A stretch of 64,000 nt of DNA from Armatimonadota bacterium (GTDB lineage: Bacteria > Armatimonadota > Fimbriimonadia > Fimbriimonadales > Fimbriimonadaceae), in contig JAFDWS010000001.1 of NCBI GenBank assembly GCA_018268375.1, forward strand, positions 710,627-774,626, given 5' to 3'. This document shows positions 1-8,290 of this stretch, piece after piece; within the stretch, counting starts at the first letter, position 1, and every line of letters starts with the position of its first letter. Under the pieces are notes generated by a model. The model was not told where the DNA came from, ran no database searches, and saw only the letters and a program-made list of their open reading frames with translations. Both the position numbers and the translations under genes were made by a program.

Positions 1-1166
1 AAGAACTTGGCCATCGCACCTCTAACGAACGTGCCGCCGCCGAGGTCGATCGAGCCTTCGTGCGCCTCGCTCTCCACGTAGAGGGACGCCATTCCTTTCG
101 CTCCAAAGCTCTTGCACAGCTCCTCGAGCTCGCCGACGTCCTTGCGACTGAGCTTTGCGCCACCCGGATAGAGCACGCCACGCACGAAACCGCCGCCCTG
201 CACGCAGTTGCTGAACACGCCAAACCCGCAATCCCGCACCTGCTCGCTGACGTCGAACAATTGCAGAGCGAACCTGAGGTCAGGCTTGTCGTTCCCGTAG
301 AGCCGCATCGACTCGTCATAAGTGAGCCGGGTGAACGGCTCGACCTTGTCCTTCTCGAGCGCAAAGTCACCGATCAGTTCGTTGATGACCGAGAGCGTCA
401 TCCCCTCGATCAGTGTGAGCACGTCCTCTTGGGTCGCGAACGACATTTCAAGATCGAGCTGGGTGAACTCAGGCTGGCGGTCTGCGCGCTGTGCCTCGTC
501 ACGGAAGCACTTCGCGATCTGGTAGTAACGCTCGAGCCCGCCCACCATCAAGAGCTGTTTGTACTGCTGAGGTGACTGCGGCAGCGCATAGAACTTGCCG
601 GGTTCCAAGCGATAGGGCACGAGATAGTCTCTGGCGCCCTCAGGAGTGGACTTCGTGAAGATCGGCGTCTCCGTCTCGATGAAACCACGGTCGTCCAAAT
701 AAGCACGGATCTTGCGGACCGCGGCTGCCCGAAGGGCCAGCCGCTGGTGCATCGTGGGGCGGCGCAGGTCGAGGTAGCGGTATTTGACCCGCAACTCCTC
801 GTTGACCTTGACCATCTGTTCCTCGTCGCTGACAGGGAACGGCAAGACCGCGCACTCGTTCAGCACGGTCATCCCTGTGACGATGACTTCGACCTGGCCG
901 GTTGGTAGCTTTGGGTTCACGTTAGCGGCGTCCCGCGGCTCCACGCGACCACTGACGCTCAAGCACGTCTCAGGTCGAATATCTGGCTTGCCTTGGGTCT
1001 CGGGGTCGATCATGAGCTGCACCAGGCCGGTTCGGTCGCGCAAATCGACAAAAAGCAGTCCACCAAGGTCGCGGACGCGGTGCGCCCAACCATTAAGGGT
1101 GATGTCTTGTCCGATTTGCGATGGCCGGACCTCACCGCACCAAACCGTGCGCTGGGGGAAGTTCAT
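1..1166 (-). CDS. aspS: Aspartyl-tRNA synthetase, 3' end cut by window edge
   Basis: It charges tRNA-Asp with aspartate in the cytoplasm. The ATG at 1166 opens 388 codons that run without a stop to the window start, so the C-terminal third is missing. Residues 1-105 form the OB-fold anticodon-binding domain (MNFPQRTVWCGEV, then GWAHRVRDLGGLLFVDLRDR). The class II catalytic core follows, with KYRYLDLRRP, the flipping-loop region QSPQQYKQLLM, and motif 2 (FRDEAQRADRQPEFTQLD) near residue 220. The bacterial-type inserted domain (GVFSNCVQGG, LSRKDVGELEEL) begins before the edge, which identifies it as bacterial AspRS and not the archaeal/eukaryal form. Whether it discriminates tRNA-Asp from tRNA-Asn cannot be read from this fragment. 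It is the last gene seen of a minus-strand run. Confidence 0.97.
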   Translation of the reverse strand, partial: MNFPQRTVWCGEVRPSQIGQDITLNGWAHRVRDLGGLLFVDLRDRTGLVQLMIDPETQGKPDIRPETCLSVSGRVEPRDAANVNPKLPTGQVEVIVTGMTVLNECAVLPFPVSDEEQMVKVNEELRVKYRYLDLRRPTMHQRLALRAAAVRKIRAYLDDRGFIETETPIFTKSTPEGARDYLVPYRLEPGKFYALPQSPQQYKQLLMVGGLERYYQIAKCFRDEAQRADRQPEFTQLDLEMSFATQEDVLTLIEGMTLSVINELIGDFALEKDKVEPFTRLTYDESMRLYGNDKPDLRFALQLFDVSEQVRDCGFGVFSNCVQGGGFVRGVLYPGGAKLSRKDVGELEELCKSFGAKGMASLYVESEAHEGSIDLGGGTFVRGAMAKF

Positions 1167-1218
1167 GGGAGCGCATAGGATACCGGGGCCGGTGTCCTAG
1201 GCTCAGGGATTCCGCTCG

Positions 1219-1542
1219 CTAGTCTCTCGGGCCGCGGTGTGGATCGACGGGCGGGTCATTAGGTTCTTCGGGCAGTCGCTCTGGCTCGATAGGCTCGTCC
1301 GAAGGCTTGCCGGGAAGCTTGCGGCCCGGGCGGTCGTCACCAGGATTCGGGTTCGGAGCGTTCGGAACCTCGGGCGAGGGCCTTTGGTTCGGATCCTCGG
1401 GATCGACCGGATAGCCGCCCTCCAGCTCAACGTTCCCGGAGGTGAAGGGAAAGAAGCTGGGCTCTTTGGAACCTGGGTAAACGCCCTCTGTCCCGGTCAG
1501 CCTGCCAGAACCATCCGGCTCTTCTCTGTCACGGCGCTTCAT
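1219..1542 (-). CDS. Proline-rich acidic hypothetical protein
   Basis: This 107-residue protein has no recognisable domain. It begins with a charged segment (MKRRDREEPDGSG), and most of its second half is Pro, Glu, Asp, Asn and Arg in short repeats such as PNPNPGDD and PEEPNDPP, so it is probably disordered. It has no signal peptide or membrane segment. It lies 52 bases upstream of aspS and about 70 bases downstream of the NADH dehydrogenase gene, on the same strand. The open frame and codon pattern suggest a real gene, but low-complexity composition makes an accidental frame possible. Confidence 0.5.
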   Translation of the reverse strand: MKRRDREEPDGSGRLTGTEGVYPGSKEPSFFPFTSGNVELEGGYPVDPEDPNQRPSPEVPNAPNPNPGDDRPGRKLPGKPSDEPIEPERLPEEPNDPPVDPHRGPRD

Positions 1543-1610
1543 ATCTCTGCTTACGCCTGCACGGAGCAGCGAGAAGGACTGCGAGGGTCCCCCGACCCGT
1601 CAACTCCGAG

Positions 1611-2834
1611 TCATGGCTTGCGAGTGATGAGCCTTGCTCCTCGCCAAAAGGTGAAGTAAGCCCAAGCCCACTGAACGAACACCAAGATTCTGCTTTGTGC
1701 GGTGAGGAGAGTCCAAATGTGAAGTCCTGACCACATCATCCAGGCCACAAAACCTCGAAAATGGCGGCCCCCCACAACTGCGACCGCCGAGCTCCTCCCT
1801 ATGGTGGCCATCGTTCCCAGATCCTTGTAGCGGAACGCGCCCCGCTCTTTGCCTTCGATGAGGCGAGCAACGTAGCGGCCCTGCTGCATGGCAACTTGCG
1901 CGACGCCCGGCAGCCCTTTTCCGTCAGCAGTCGAGAACGCCGCGACGTCGCCGATCACGAACACCCCTTCCTTGTCGGGGACGCGGCAATGGTCGTCAAC
2001 GATGACGCGGCCCGACCGGTCGTGTCCAGCACTCAACCAAGTGGCGGCGGGAGATGCGGTGACACCTGCCGCCCAGATCACGTTCTTGGCCCTCACTGGG
2101 CCGGACGCGATCTCCACCCCATCGTCCGTGACGGCGGTCACCGTGGTCTTCTCGAGCACTTCGACACCAAGCTTGTGCAACGAGTGCCTCGCCGCCTCTC
2201 GCAAGTCCGCAGGATAGGCTGACAAGATCTCGGTCGCTTCGATCAGGAGGATCCTCGCTTGGGCCGGATCCATGCGGCGGAACTCGGCCGCCATCGTCCG
2301 CTTTGAAAGTTCAGCAAGGCTCCCGGCCAGCTCGACGCCAGTTGGGCCGCCTCCGACGATGACGAATGTAAGCCACGCGGTCCGGCCCGTGTCGGTCATC
2401 GTGAGCTCCGCCTCCTCGAAGGCAGTCAATACCCGTGTTCGCAAGCGAGTGGCGTCGTCGAGCGTTTTCAGACCTTGTGACCGGACTTCCCAATCGTCGT
2501 GACCGAAGAAGCTGTGGGTGGCGCCCGTAGCGATCACGAGAGCATCGTAAGGCTCGCTTCCATGCTCGTGCCGGACGGTCTTCATCGCCGTGTCGATGTG
2601 CGTGACGCGATCCATGAGCACGGTCACATTCTTCTGCTTGCGCAAAAGCGATCGGATCGGCCACGCAATGTCTGCAGGGGAGAGACCCGCCGTTGCGACT
2701 TGGTAAAGGAGCGGCTGAAAGAGGAAGTGGTTCTCTTTGTCAATGAGGACGACATCACAGTCGCTGTGGCTAAGACCGACGGCGCAGTTCAAACCTCCGA
2801 AGCCGCTGCCGACGATGACGACGCGCTTCTTCAT
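1611..2834 (-). CDS. ndh: Type II NADH:quinone oxidoreductase-like FAD/NAD(P)-binding protein
   Basis: A single-subunit, non-proton-pumping NADH dehydrogenase normally passes electrons from NADH to quinone at the inner face of the membrane. The start MKKRVVIVGSGFGG at 2834 puts the FAD dinucleotide fold at residues 4-14. A second Rossmann fold (VIVGGGPTGVELAGSLAE) lies near residue 170, and a conserved late GD motif (VFVIGDVAAF) is present. The C-terminus is rich in Trp and hydrophobic residues (FVAWMMWSGLHIW), as expected for the membrane-binding helices of NDH-2. A longer frame reaches 2960, but it would run into the upstream regulator, whose stop is at 2839. The 2834 start leaves a 4-base gap and is preferred. 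Confidence 0.9.
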   Translation of the reverse strand: MKKRVVIVGSGFGGLNCAVGLSHSDCDVVLIDKENHFLFQPLLYQVATAGLSPADIAWPIRSLLRKQKNVTVLMDRVTHIDTAMKTVRHEHGSEPYDALVIATGATHSFFGHDDWEVRSQGLKTLDDATRLRTRVLTAFEEAELTMTDTGRTAWLTFVIVGGGPTGVELAGSLAELSKRTMAAEFRRMDPAQARILLIEATEILSAYPADLREAARHSLHKLGVEVLEKTTVTAVTDDGVEIASGPVRAKNVIWAAGVTASPAATWLSAGHDRSGRVIVDDHCRVPDKEGVFVIGDVAAFSTADGKGLPGVAQVAMQQGRYVARLIEGKERGAFRYKDLGTMATIGRSSAVAVVGGRHFRGFVAWMMWSGLHIWTLLTAQSRILVFVQWAWAYFTFWRGARLITRKP

Positions 2835-2838
2835 CTGT

Positions 2839-4233
2839 CTAAAGTACCGACACGGTCGAGGGATCGGGAGTGACCTTTGCCGGTGCCCACCCGATGGCTT
2901 CTTCGAGACTGATACCTGCAGCCTCCGCATAGCGCTTCGCAACCTGGCGCACCTCGACACTCATGATCCCGTAACGGTCGACCCAGAGCATCACCCGGTC
3001 GAGCGAACGCTTCGCCTCGTCCAGTTCGCCCAGGGACACAAGTGCGCTCGCGCGCGTGTTCTCAAGGTGCGAGGGGACAGCCCAAACATCAGGAAGTTGG
3101 TCCGGAAGGAGATCAAGCGCCTTCGCCGGTTCCCCGGCTGCGTCCCAACACTCGGCCAGGTAAGAGCGGAACAGGGCGAACTGGCCCTCGTCGGCCTTTC
3201 CTTCCGAAACCTTGGCCGCCTCCTTGATCGAGTGCTCCATGTCCTGGGTGCGGTGCTGCTCAGCGTAGAACCTTGCAAGAAAGAGCCGGCCGGCCCACCT
3301 CTGGTACCAGTTCAACGGCCGCTCCAAGCCTTGTTCGAGCCTTCTCAGCGTCCGATCCATCCTGCCGAGCCCCACCGTGCCGTACTCGATCCACGCGAGG
3401 CATGCGTCGGGCACGTGGCCAATGACGAGGGGCCCCTCTTGGTACGGTAGGTCGCGGGCCATCTTTGCGTACCGCTTGACCTCAGGAACGGCGAACTCCT
3501 CGCAGTGCGCCCCCGCGCGAACGTTGTAGTACTGGCCCAAGACGGCAGCACCAAAAGCGTCGCGCTGGGCCAGGCGCCAAGCCTCTGATTCGAAGCAGAC
3601 TGCTTCCACGGCATCGAGCTTACGGTCGCTGGCCAAGGTCTTCACGAGGCGTTCCAGCCAGGCGACCAAGGCGTCGCACTCGAGGGCGTCGCTCGCCGTT
3701 GGCAATTGTCTGGCCACGAGGCACGACCGCTCAGCTTCGCTCGCTCCCAACTGTGCGGCCAGGGATTGTAGGATCTGCGCCGACGGAACCCGCTCAGAGA
3801 GTTCCCATTGCGACAAGGTCGATCGGGCTACGCCCATCTTGGCCGCCATTTCCGCCGCCGTGAGATTGTTACGGATTCTCAGCGCCCGCAAAACGTCTCC
3901 GAAGGCAGGCACCCGCACGCCGACCTCCTCGAAGTAAGCACCTTGCTGTCGGTCAAATTGGCGCAGAGCCCGAATGCCCCTCGGGGCTCCGATCAAAGCG
4001 AACGCCCGCACCTTGGTCGCCTCGTCGACACCAAGGGTCTCCAAGACCAGGGAAAGCGTTTCACTGTCGGGCCTCGACGCACCGCTCTCCCAGCGGGAAA
4101 GCGTGGCTTTGCCGACGCCAGAACGGCGGGCAAGCTCGGAGAGAGACAGTTTGGCTGCCTCCCGCTCGGAACGGACGATCCAACCGGGGGATGCGAAGTC
4201 GTGTCCGTTGCCGGAACGCGGACCACCGGCCAT
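2839..4233 (-). CDS. Transcriptional regulator with two XRE-type HTH domains and a TPR-like C-terminus
   Basis: The ATG at 4233 gives 464 residues. Two Cro/C1-type helix-turn-helix domains follow one another: LSLSELARRSGVGKATLSRW near residues 27-46, and NLTAAEMAAKMGVARSTLSQWE near residue 125. The remaining 300 residues are alpha-helical with repeated Ala/Leu-rich pairs (LFLARFYAEQHRTQDMEHSI, FRSYLAECWDAAGEPAKAL), resembling TPR units that bind a peptide or partner protein. It lies between the cytochrome-like gene and ndh on the same strand, so it may control that respiratory cluster. No target operator was identified. Frames upstream of 4233 would overlap the neighbouring gene's stop. Confidence 0.8.
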   Translation of the reverse strand: MAGGPRSGNGHDFASPGWIVRSEREAAKLSLSELARRSGVGKATLSRWESGASRPDSETLSLVLETLGVDEATKVRAFALIGAPRGIRALRQFDRQQGAYFEEVGVRVPAFGDVLRALRIRNNLTAAEMAAKMGVARSTLSQWELSERVPSAQILQSLAAQLGASEAERSCLVARQLPTASDALECDALVAWLERLVKTLASDRKLDAVEAVCFESEAWRLAQRDAFGAAVLGQYYNVRAGAHCEEFAVPEVKRYAKMARDLPYQEGPLVIGHVPDACLAWIEYGTVGLGRMDRTLRRLEQGLERPLNWYQRWAGRLFLARFYAEQHRTQDMEHSIKEAAKVSEGKADEGQFALFRSYLAECWDAAGEPAKALDLLPDQLPDVWAVPSHLENTRASALVSLGELDEAKRSLDRVMLWVDRYGIMSVEVRQVAKRYAEAAGISLEEAIGWAPAKVTPDPSTVSVL

Positions 4234-4253
4234 TGGGCGCGATTGTACTCGGG

Positions 4254-5510
4254 CTAGTGCTCCAACCAGTCCACGAAGTCGCCCTTCATCGTTCGGGCAT
4301 CGAAGTATTCTCTTTGCAGGCAACGCCAGAGTGCCCTGCGTTCGGTGTTGGACAGTTTGTTACCGGGCGGCATCCAGCCGTTTTCGACGTAAGCCTGGGC
4401 CAACGCCCTTCCGTCGCGGAAGGACTGAGCATCGCGGTCGCTCGGTACCACCACGAGCCCGTTGAGAGGGGCGAAGTCCTGGTGGCATTGGGAGCATCTC
4501 ATGGAGTCGGCCACCCTCCTGGCCGCAGCCTCCTCAAGCTCGAACTCGCCTGCCCACTCTTTCACTTGCCGGATTGACCGTGACTTGTCCGAGGGCCCGA
4601 GGCATGGGCCGTACGCTTCGGTGTCCATACCATCTGGGTGCCATAGTCCGTAATCTCGAATCTTGGCGTTGAGCTGTTGGTCAATGCCCGGCTCCGAACT
4701 GGCATAGACGGCCTCGGGATGGACGGGGAGCACTGCAGACTTGTGACAGTCAAAGCAGTTCTTGCTTGGGCTCTCCTCAGCCAGGGCCGTCGGCCGGATC
4801 ACGATCGATCCGTCCGCCGTGGCGAAGCGGCCGAAGTCCATCATGTAGGCACGTCCCGGCGAGACCGAGACCATCGAAACACTGCGGGTGGCAGAGGGAT
4901 CCAACCGCACCGAAGTGTCCAGGGCGAATTGGATCCATTGGTCCATGAAGGTGCCGTCCGGCTGCTCCTGATTCGGAACGAACACTAGGAGGCGGTCAAA
5001 GGTGGTCCTGTCCACGGACCGGATGAACTGGCTCCTGAAGGCAAGAACCTTCCACTTCTGCGTCTCCGTCCGCTCCGCATTCGAGAGCTCGATGAGGCGC
5101 ACGGCGTCCTTCCACCCACCGACCCGCCACAAAGCCTTGAGAAACTTCTGACTGCCGAGGAGCGCAGGAAACCGAAGGAACGGCTCTGACCGCCGCCAAT
5201 ACTCGGCGTCCGAAATCGAGAGTCCAAGGTTGTGGCCCGGTGTGGCCATGAGCGCTTGAGCTTTTAGGAACCTGCCCAGATGGGACGGGTCAACTCGATT
5301 CCCGTACTGCTTGAGGAGGTCGGCCGAACGGTCGATAGACCTTTGCCTCCCTATCCTTGCGACGGCCCCATCGTCACTGACTGGCGACAGCACGTATCCA
5401 AGGTCTCGGTGCGCGTCCGGACTCGGGGCTTGGCTCCCCATGACAAGGAGCCCGAGCGCCAAGACCGGCCACAGGACACCTTGCGGATAGGCACGAGTTT
5501 CTTTGCGCAC
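4254..5510 (-). CDS. Diheme c-type cytochrome-like exported protein
   Basis: The protein has two heme-attachment motifs, NCFDCHK and RCSQCHQ, about 105 residues apart in its C-terminal half, and a later Met-Pro (NGWMPPGNKLS) that could supply an axial ligand. The N-terminus chosen from GTG 5510 (VRKETRAYPQGVLWPVLAL) is a typical export signal with basic, hydrophobic and polar parts. The long N-terminal half, roughly residues 40-230, matches no family I know. The open frame continues to an ATG at 5594, but that would overlap the cupin gene by 38 bases and bury the signal peptide. The heme motifs and the nearby ndh suggest periplasmic electron transfer, with the partner unknown. Confidence 0.78.
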   Translation of the reverse strand: MRKETRAYPQGVLWPVLALGLLVMGSQAPSPDAHRDLGYVLSPVSDDGAVARIGRQRSIDRSADLLKQYGNRVDPSHLGRFLKAQALMATPGHNLGLSISDAEYWRRSEPFLRFPALLGSQKFLKALWRVGGWKDAVRLIELSNAERTETQKWKVLAFRSQFIRSVDRTTFDRLLVFVPNQEQPDGTFMDQWIQFALDTSVRLDPSATRSVSMVSVSPGRAYMMDFGRFATADGSIVIRPTALAEESPSKNCFDCHKSAVLPVHPEAVYASSEPGIDQQLNAKIRDYGLWHPDGMDTEAYGPCLGPSDKSRSIRQVKEWAGEFELEEAAARRVADSMRCSQCHQDFAPLNGLVVVPSDRDAQSFRDGRALAQAYVENGWMPPGNKLSNTERRALWRCLQREYFDARTMKGDFVDWLEH

Positions 5511-5556
5511 ACTCTCGGAACGCCACGAACAGAAGAAGAGTTCTCTGGGCTGGATG

Positions 5557-5916
5557 TCAGATTCGTTCGGGGACGACCCTGCGGTCCGACTCAACGTCGC
5601 CAGTGTTCACGGTGCTCACTGGCTCGATCAGCATCACCTTGACTTCCCTGTCGGCCACCGGCTTGTGCTCGACGCCTTTCGGCACGATAACGAACTCGCC
5701 TTGCTTGACCGACAAGACACCATCGCGCAGGTGCATGTCGAACTCGCCCTCGACCACCAAGAACATCTCGTCCTCGTCCGGGTGGGAGTGCCAGACGAAC
5801 TCGCCAATGAACTTGACGAGCTTGACGTGACAACCTGCCACCTCTCCGACGATCTTCGGAGACCAGTGCTCCGCGAAGAGTGCGAGCTTCTCGGCGATAT
5901 TGACGGTCTTGATCAT
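5557..5916 (-). CDS. Single-domain cupin protein
   Basis: This 119-residue protein is almost entirely one cupin barrel. Motif 1 is WHSHPDEDEMFLVVEGE (the H-x-H-x4-E metal ligands, then Gly), and motif 2 is GEFVIVPKGVEHKPVA. Such small cytoplasmic cupins bind a divalent metal and act as isomerases, dioxygenases or sensors. The sequence does not say which. Its start overlaps the stop of the ASCH gene by 4 bases, and the cytochrome gene follows, so it is probably translated with its upstream neighbour. Confidence 0.88.
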   Translation of the reverse strand: MIKTVNIAEKLALFAEHWSPKIVGEVAGCHVKLVKFIGEFVWHSHPDEDEMFLVVEGEFDMHLRDGVLSVKQGEFVIVPKGVEHKPVADREVKVMLIEPVSTVNTGDVESDRRVVPERI

Positions 5917-6380
5917 GTTCCTCGCTTGTGAACGACGTGGAAATCCTGAAGCACCACGGGCATGTCGCGGACGGCCTCACGGCCAATCTCCTTGCACTGA
6001 CGGTTGAAGCGCCACCAGTTCCGCTCCTGCCAGTCGGCTAAGGTCAAGTGTCCTTCGCCTTCCTTCCTGGCGTGCTCCTCGTCGACCGCTTCGAAGGGGA
6101 CAGTCGCCACTCGGTCGGTGACGATCACGGCGACCGGCTCGCCGTCTCCGGCAACGATGATCTCGTGCAGCCCAGGCTCTGGCGGCTGCTGACCCAAGGC
6201 TTCCAGCCACCAGAGGAGCGAGCACTTGGCCACTTTCCAGCCCGTGACGATCAGAGCGGCGATGTCTTCCTCGTCTTGCTCTGGCTTGAAGACCACATAG
6301 CCGTCCGGGCTCTGGCCCGCCACAACCGAGTCGGCGTACTCTTGCCAGAACTCACCGACAGTCACTCTTCGACCATCCAT
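5913..6380 (-). CDS. ASCH domain protein
   Basis: A 155-residue protein starts at MDGRRVTVGEFW (6380). The ASCH fold, a PUA-like beta barrel thought to bind RNA or modified nucleosides, is recognisable from TGWKVAKCSLLWWLEALG near residue 50, GEPVAVIVTDRVATVPFEAV, and the closing LADWQERNWWRF. Some family members hydrolyse N4-acetylcytidine, but no such activity can be assigned from the sequence alone. The frame extends upstream to 6476, but the 6380 start keeps the overlap with ubiX to 19 bases. Confidence 0.8.
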   Translation of the reverse strand: MDGRRVTVGEFWQEYADSVVAGQSPDGYVVFKPEQDEEDIAALIVTGWKVAKCSLLWWLEALGQQPPEPGLHEIIVAGDGEPVAVIVTDRVATVPFEAVDEEHARKEGEGHLTLADWQERNWWRFNRQCKEIGREAVRDMPVVLQDFHVVHKRGT

Positions 6381-6961
6381 TGTTTGACGAGAGTCTGCTC
6401 GACGCCCAGGCACTGCAATATGCGCCCGACTACGCTGTCGGCAAGGTCTTCCATGGATCGCGGCTTGGCGTACCAAGCCGGGGATGCGGGAAGAACGGTG
6501 GCACCGGCCTCAGCGAGAGCGGTCAAGTTCCGCAACATGATCAAGTTCCAAGGCATTTCCCGAGGAACCACGATCAATGGCCGCCTCTCCTTTAAACAGA
6601 CGTCGGCGGCCCGGGTCATCAAGTTGTCGCTCACACCGTTCGCGATGCGACCGGCGGTGCCCATGCTGCACGGTACGATGACCATCCCGTCGTGCCTGAA
6701 CGAGCCGCTTGCCGGCGGAGTGAAGTAGTCCTTGTCATCGAGGAGGTGGATGTTCGGCAGGTGCTCGCCCAGCCAGCCCTCAGTGCGGAAGTCCTTCTTG
6801 TCGGGCGCCACGCCCAGTTCGGTCATCGCCACGTCAACTGCATTGGTGCTGAGCGTGAGGTACACGTGCTCGAAAGTCCGAGCCGCTGCCCGCAAGAAGC
6901 GTTGCGCATAGATCGCTCCGCTGGCGCCCGTCACGCCGACCACCAACTTCCCTGTCCTCAT
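6362..6961 (-). CDS. ubiX: Flavin prenyltransferase UbiX
   Basis: UbiX joins a dimethylallyl group to reduced FMN, making the prenylated flavin cofactor of UbiD-type decarboxylases. The 199-residue length is standard. The N-terminus (MRTGKLVVGVTGASGAIYAQ) is the flavoprotein phosphate-binding segment. Later motifs include MVIVPCSMGTAGRIANGVSD and RRPLIVVPREMPWNLIMLRN. A longer frame to 7354 would run through the divergent glycosyltransferase and lacks family similarity, so the ATG at 6961 is used. No ubiD is present in the window, so the decarboxylase it serves is elsewhere. Confidence 0.94.
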   Translation of the reverse strand: MRTGKLVVGVTGASGAIYAQRFLRAAARTFEHVYLTLSTNAVDVAMTELGVAPDKKDFRTEGWLGEHLPNIHLLDDKDYFTPPASGSFRHDGMVIVPCSMGTAGRIANGVSDNLMTRAADVCLKERRPLIVVPREMPWNLIMLRNLTALAEAGATVLPASPAWYAKPRSMEDLADSVVGRILQCLGVEQTLVKQWMVEE

Positions 6962-6982
6962 ATTGGTACAGTCTACGGCACG

Positions 6983-8290
6983 TTGGAACGGCTGCGTGGG
7001 AAGCACACTGTCTTGGTCTTGGCCCTCATCTTGGGCCTCGCCTTGAGGATCGTGTGGTTGAGCGCGGTCAACAGCCAGCCCGTCACCGATTTCGATTGGT
7101 ACTTCCACCGAGCGGTTTCGCTGGCGAACGGGACGGGCTACTCGGTCGACGGCGTGCCCACCGCCTACTGGCCAGTGGGATACCCGGCTGCGCTCGCCCT
7201 CGTGTTCAAGGTCTTTGGAGCCTCGGTGCTCACCGGCAAGGTCTTCAACACCTTGTTGACGCTGGCGTGCGTGGCCCTCAGTTGGCGCGTCGCGCTGCGA
7301 CTGTTCAAAGACCTTGGCGTTGCGAACTCGACGGCAGTCATCGTTGCGGTGCATCCGTCCTTCGTCGCCTACTCGGGGATCCTGGCCTCGGAGCCGCTGT
7401 TCACCGCTCTGACCCTTTTCGCGTCGGCAGCGTGCCTCCTTTGCCCCATGCGCAACCGCGCGTGGCTGATTGGTGCCGGGATCGCATTTGGCTTCGCCAC
7501 CTTAGTAAGGCCGCAAGCGCTCCTCGTCCCCGCCCTTGTCTGCCTCTGTGCAAGGTTCTGGGACTCGGCGGAGACGTACCGGGGGCACGCTGGAAGGGCA
7601 GTTCTGATCGTCTACTGCGTCGTTGCAGTCGTGCTCTTGCCCTGGACCATCCGCAACGCTATGGTTTTCGGTGCCCCTGTCTTCGTCAGCACGAACGGCG
7701 GAGACAACCTCTTGATCGGCAACAGTAAGAGCTCGAACGGCCTCTACAAGAACCCGGACAGCTTGGGCTACGACCTGAGCGGCCTTGGAGAGGTCGAGCG
7801 CGACAAGAAGGCGGCACGTTACGCCCTGAGGTTCGTTGCGACTCACCCCGGCCAGGTGACCTCCCTTTGGCCGAAAAAGCTCTGGGGGACGTTTCTCTCA
7901 AGCACCGATGCCGCCTACTGGGCGTTCCAAAAGAAACAGGGCCTCCTTGTCGATCCCGGCACAGGGGAAGACAAGCCGCTCTTCAAGACCTTCCAGGCTG
8001 TCTGCGCGGTTTGGATACCGACTTTGCTTGCCCTCGCAGGCCTGGGCGCGTTAGCGGGTTGGAGGTGGTCACGATTGCCAGGGACTGCACTGGTTTTGAT
8101 TGCCTATACAGCGCTGTTGACGCTCGTGTTCTTCGGAAATCCCCGGTTTGGCTTTGCCGTGGCTCCTTTCTTGTCCATGCACGCCAGCCACGGCCTTGTG
8201 CTCCTGGTGGGCAGGCTCAAACGAAAGAAAGCCTCGGGCGAACCGCCCGAGGCTTCCAACTCCTCCGAACCACTCCTTACTCCTGAGTAG
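6983..8290 (+). CDS. ArnT/PMT-like membrane glycosyltransferase (GT-C fold)
   Basis: This 435-residue polytopic membrane protein has a first-loop aspartate (FDWYFHRAVSLANGTGY), expected for lipid-linked-sugar glycosyltransferases of the GT39/GT83 type. It has 9-11 hydrophobic spans and a basic C-terminal tail (GRLKRKKASGEP). It probably moves a sugar from a polyprenyl phosphate to a lipid or protein outside the cytoplasmic membrane. The TTG at 6983 is the best start, because frames upstream enter ubiX on the opposite strand. Its last 14 bases overlap the 3' end of fliL, and its 3' coding sequence contains a hairpin that probably terminates fliL. Confidence 0.8.
   Translation: MERLRGKHTVLVLALILGLALRIVWLSAVNSQPVTDFDWYFHRAVSLANGTGYSVDGVPTAYWPVGYPAALALVFKVFGASVLTGKVFNTLLTLACVALSWRVALRLFKDLGVANSTAVIVAVHPSFVAYSGILASEPLFTALTLFASAACLLCPMRNRAWLIGAGIAFGFATLVRPQALLVPALVCLCARFWDSAETYRGHAGRAVLIVYCVVAVVLLPWTIRNAMVFGAPVFVSTNGGDNLLIGNSKSSNGLYKNPDSLGYDLSGLGEVERDKKAARYALRFVATHPGQVTSLWPKKLWGTFLSSTDAAYWAFQKKQGLLVDPGTGEDKPLFKTFQAVCAVWIPTLLALAGLGALAGWRWSRLPGTALVLIAYTALLTLVFFGNPRFGFAVAPFLSMHASHGLVLLVGRLKRKKASGEPPEASNSSEPLLTPE
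8229..8255 (-). terminator. Intrinsic terminator of fliL inside the convergent gene
   Basis: A perfect 12-bp stem (AAGCCTCGGGCG and its complement) closes a 3-base AAC loop. On the minus strand it is followed by a T-rich stretch (TTTCTTTCGTTT). It lies 22 bases past the fliL stop codon and encodes the residues KASGEPPEAS of the glycosyltransferase on the other strand. Confidence 0.75.
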
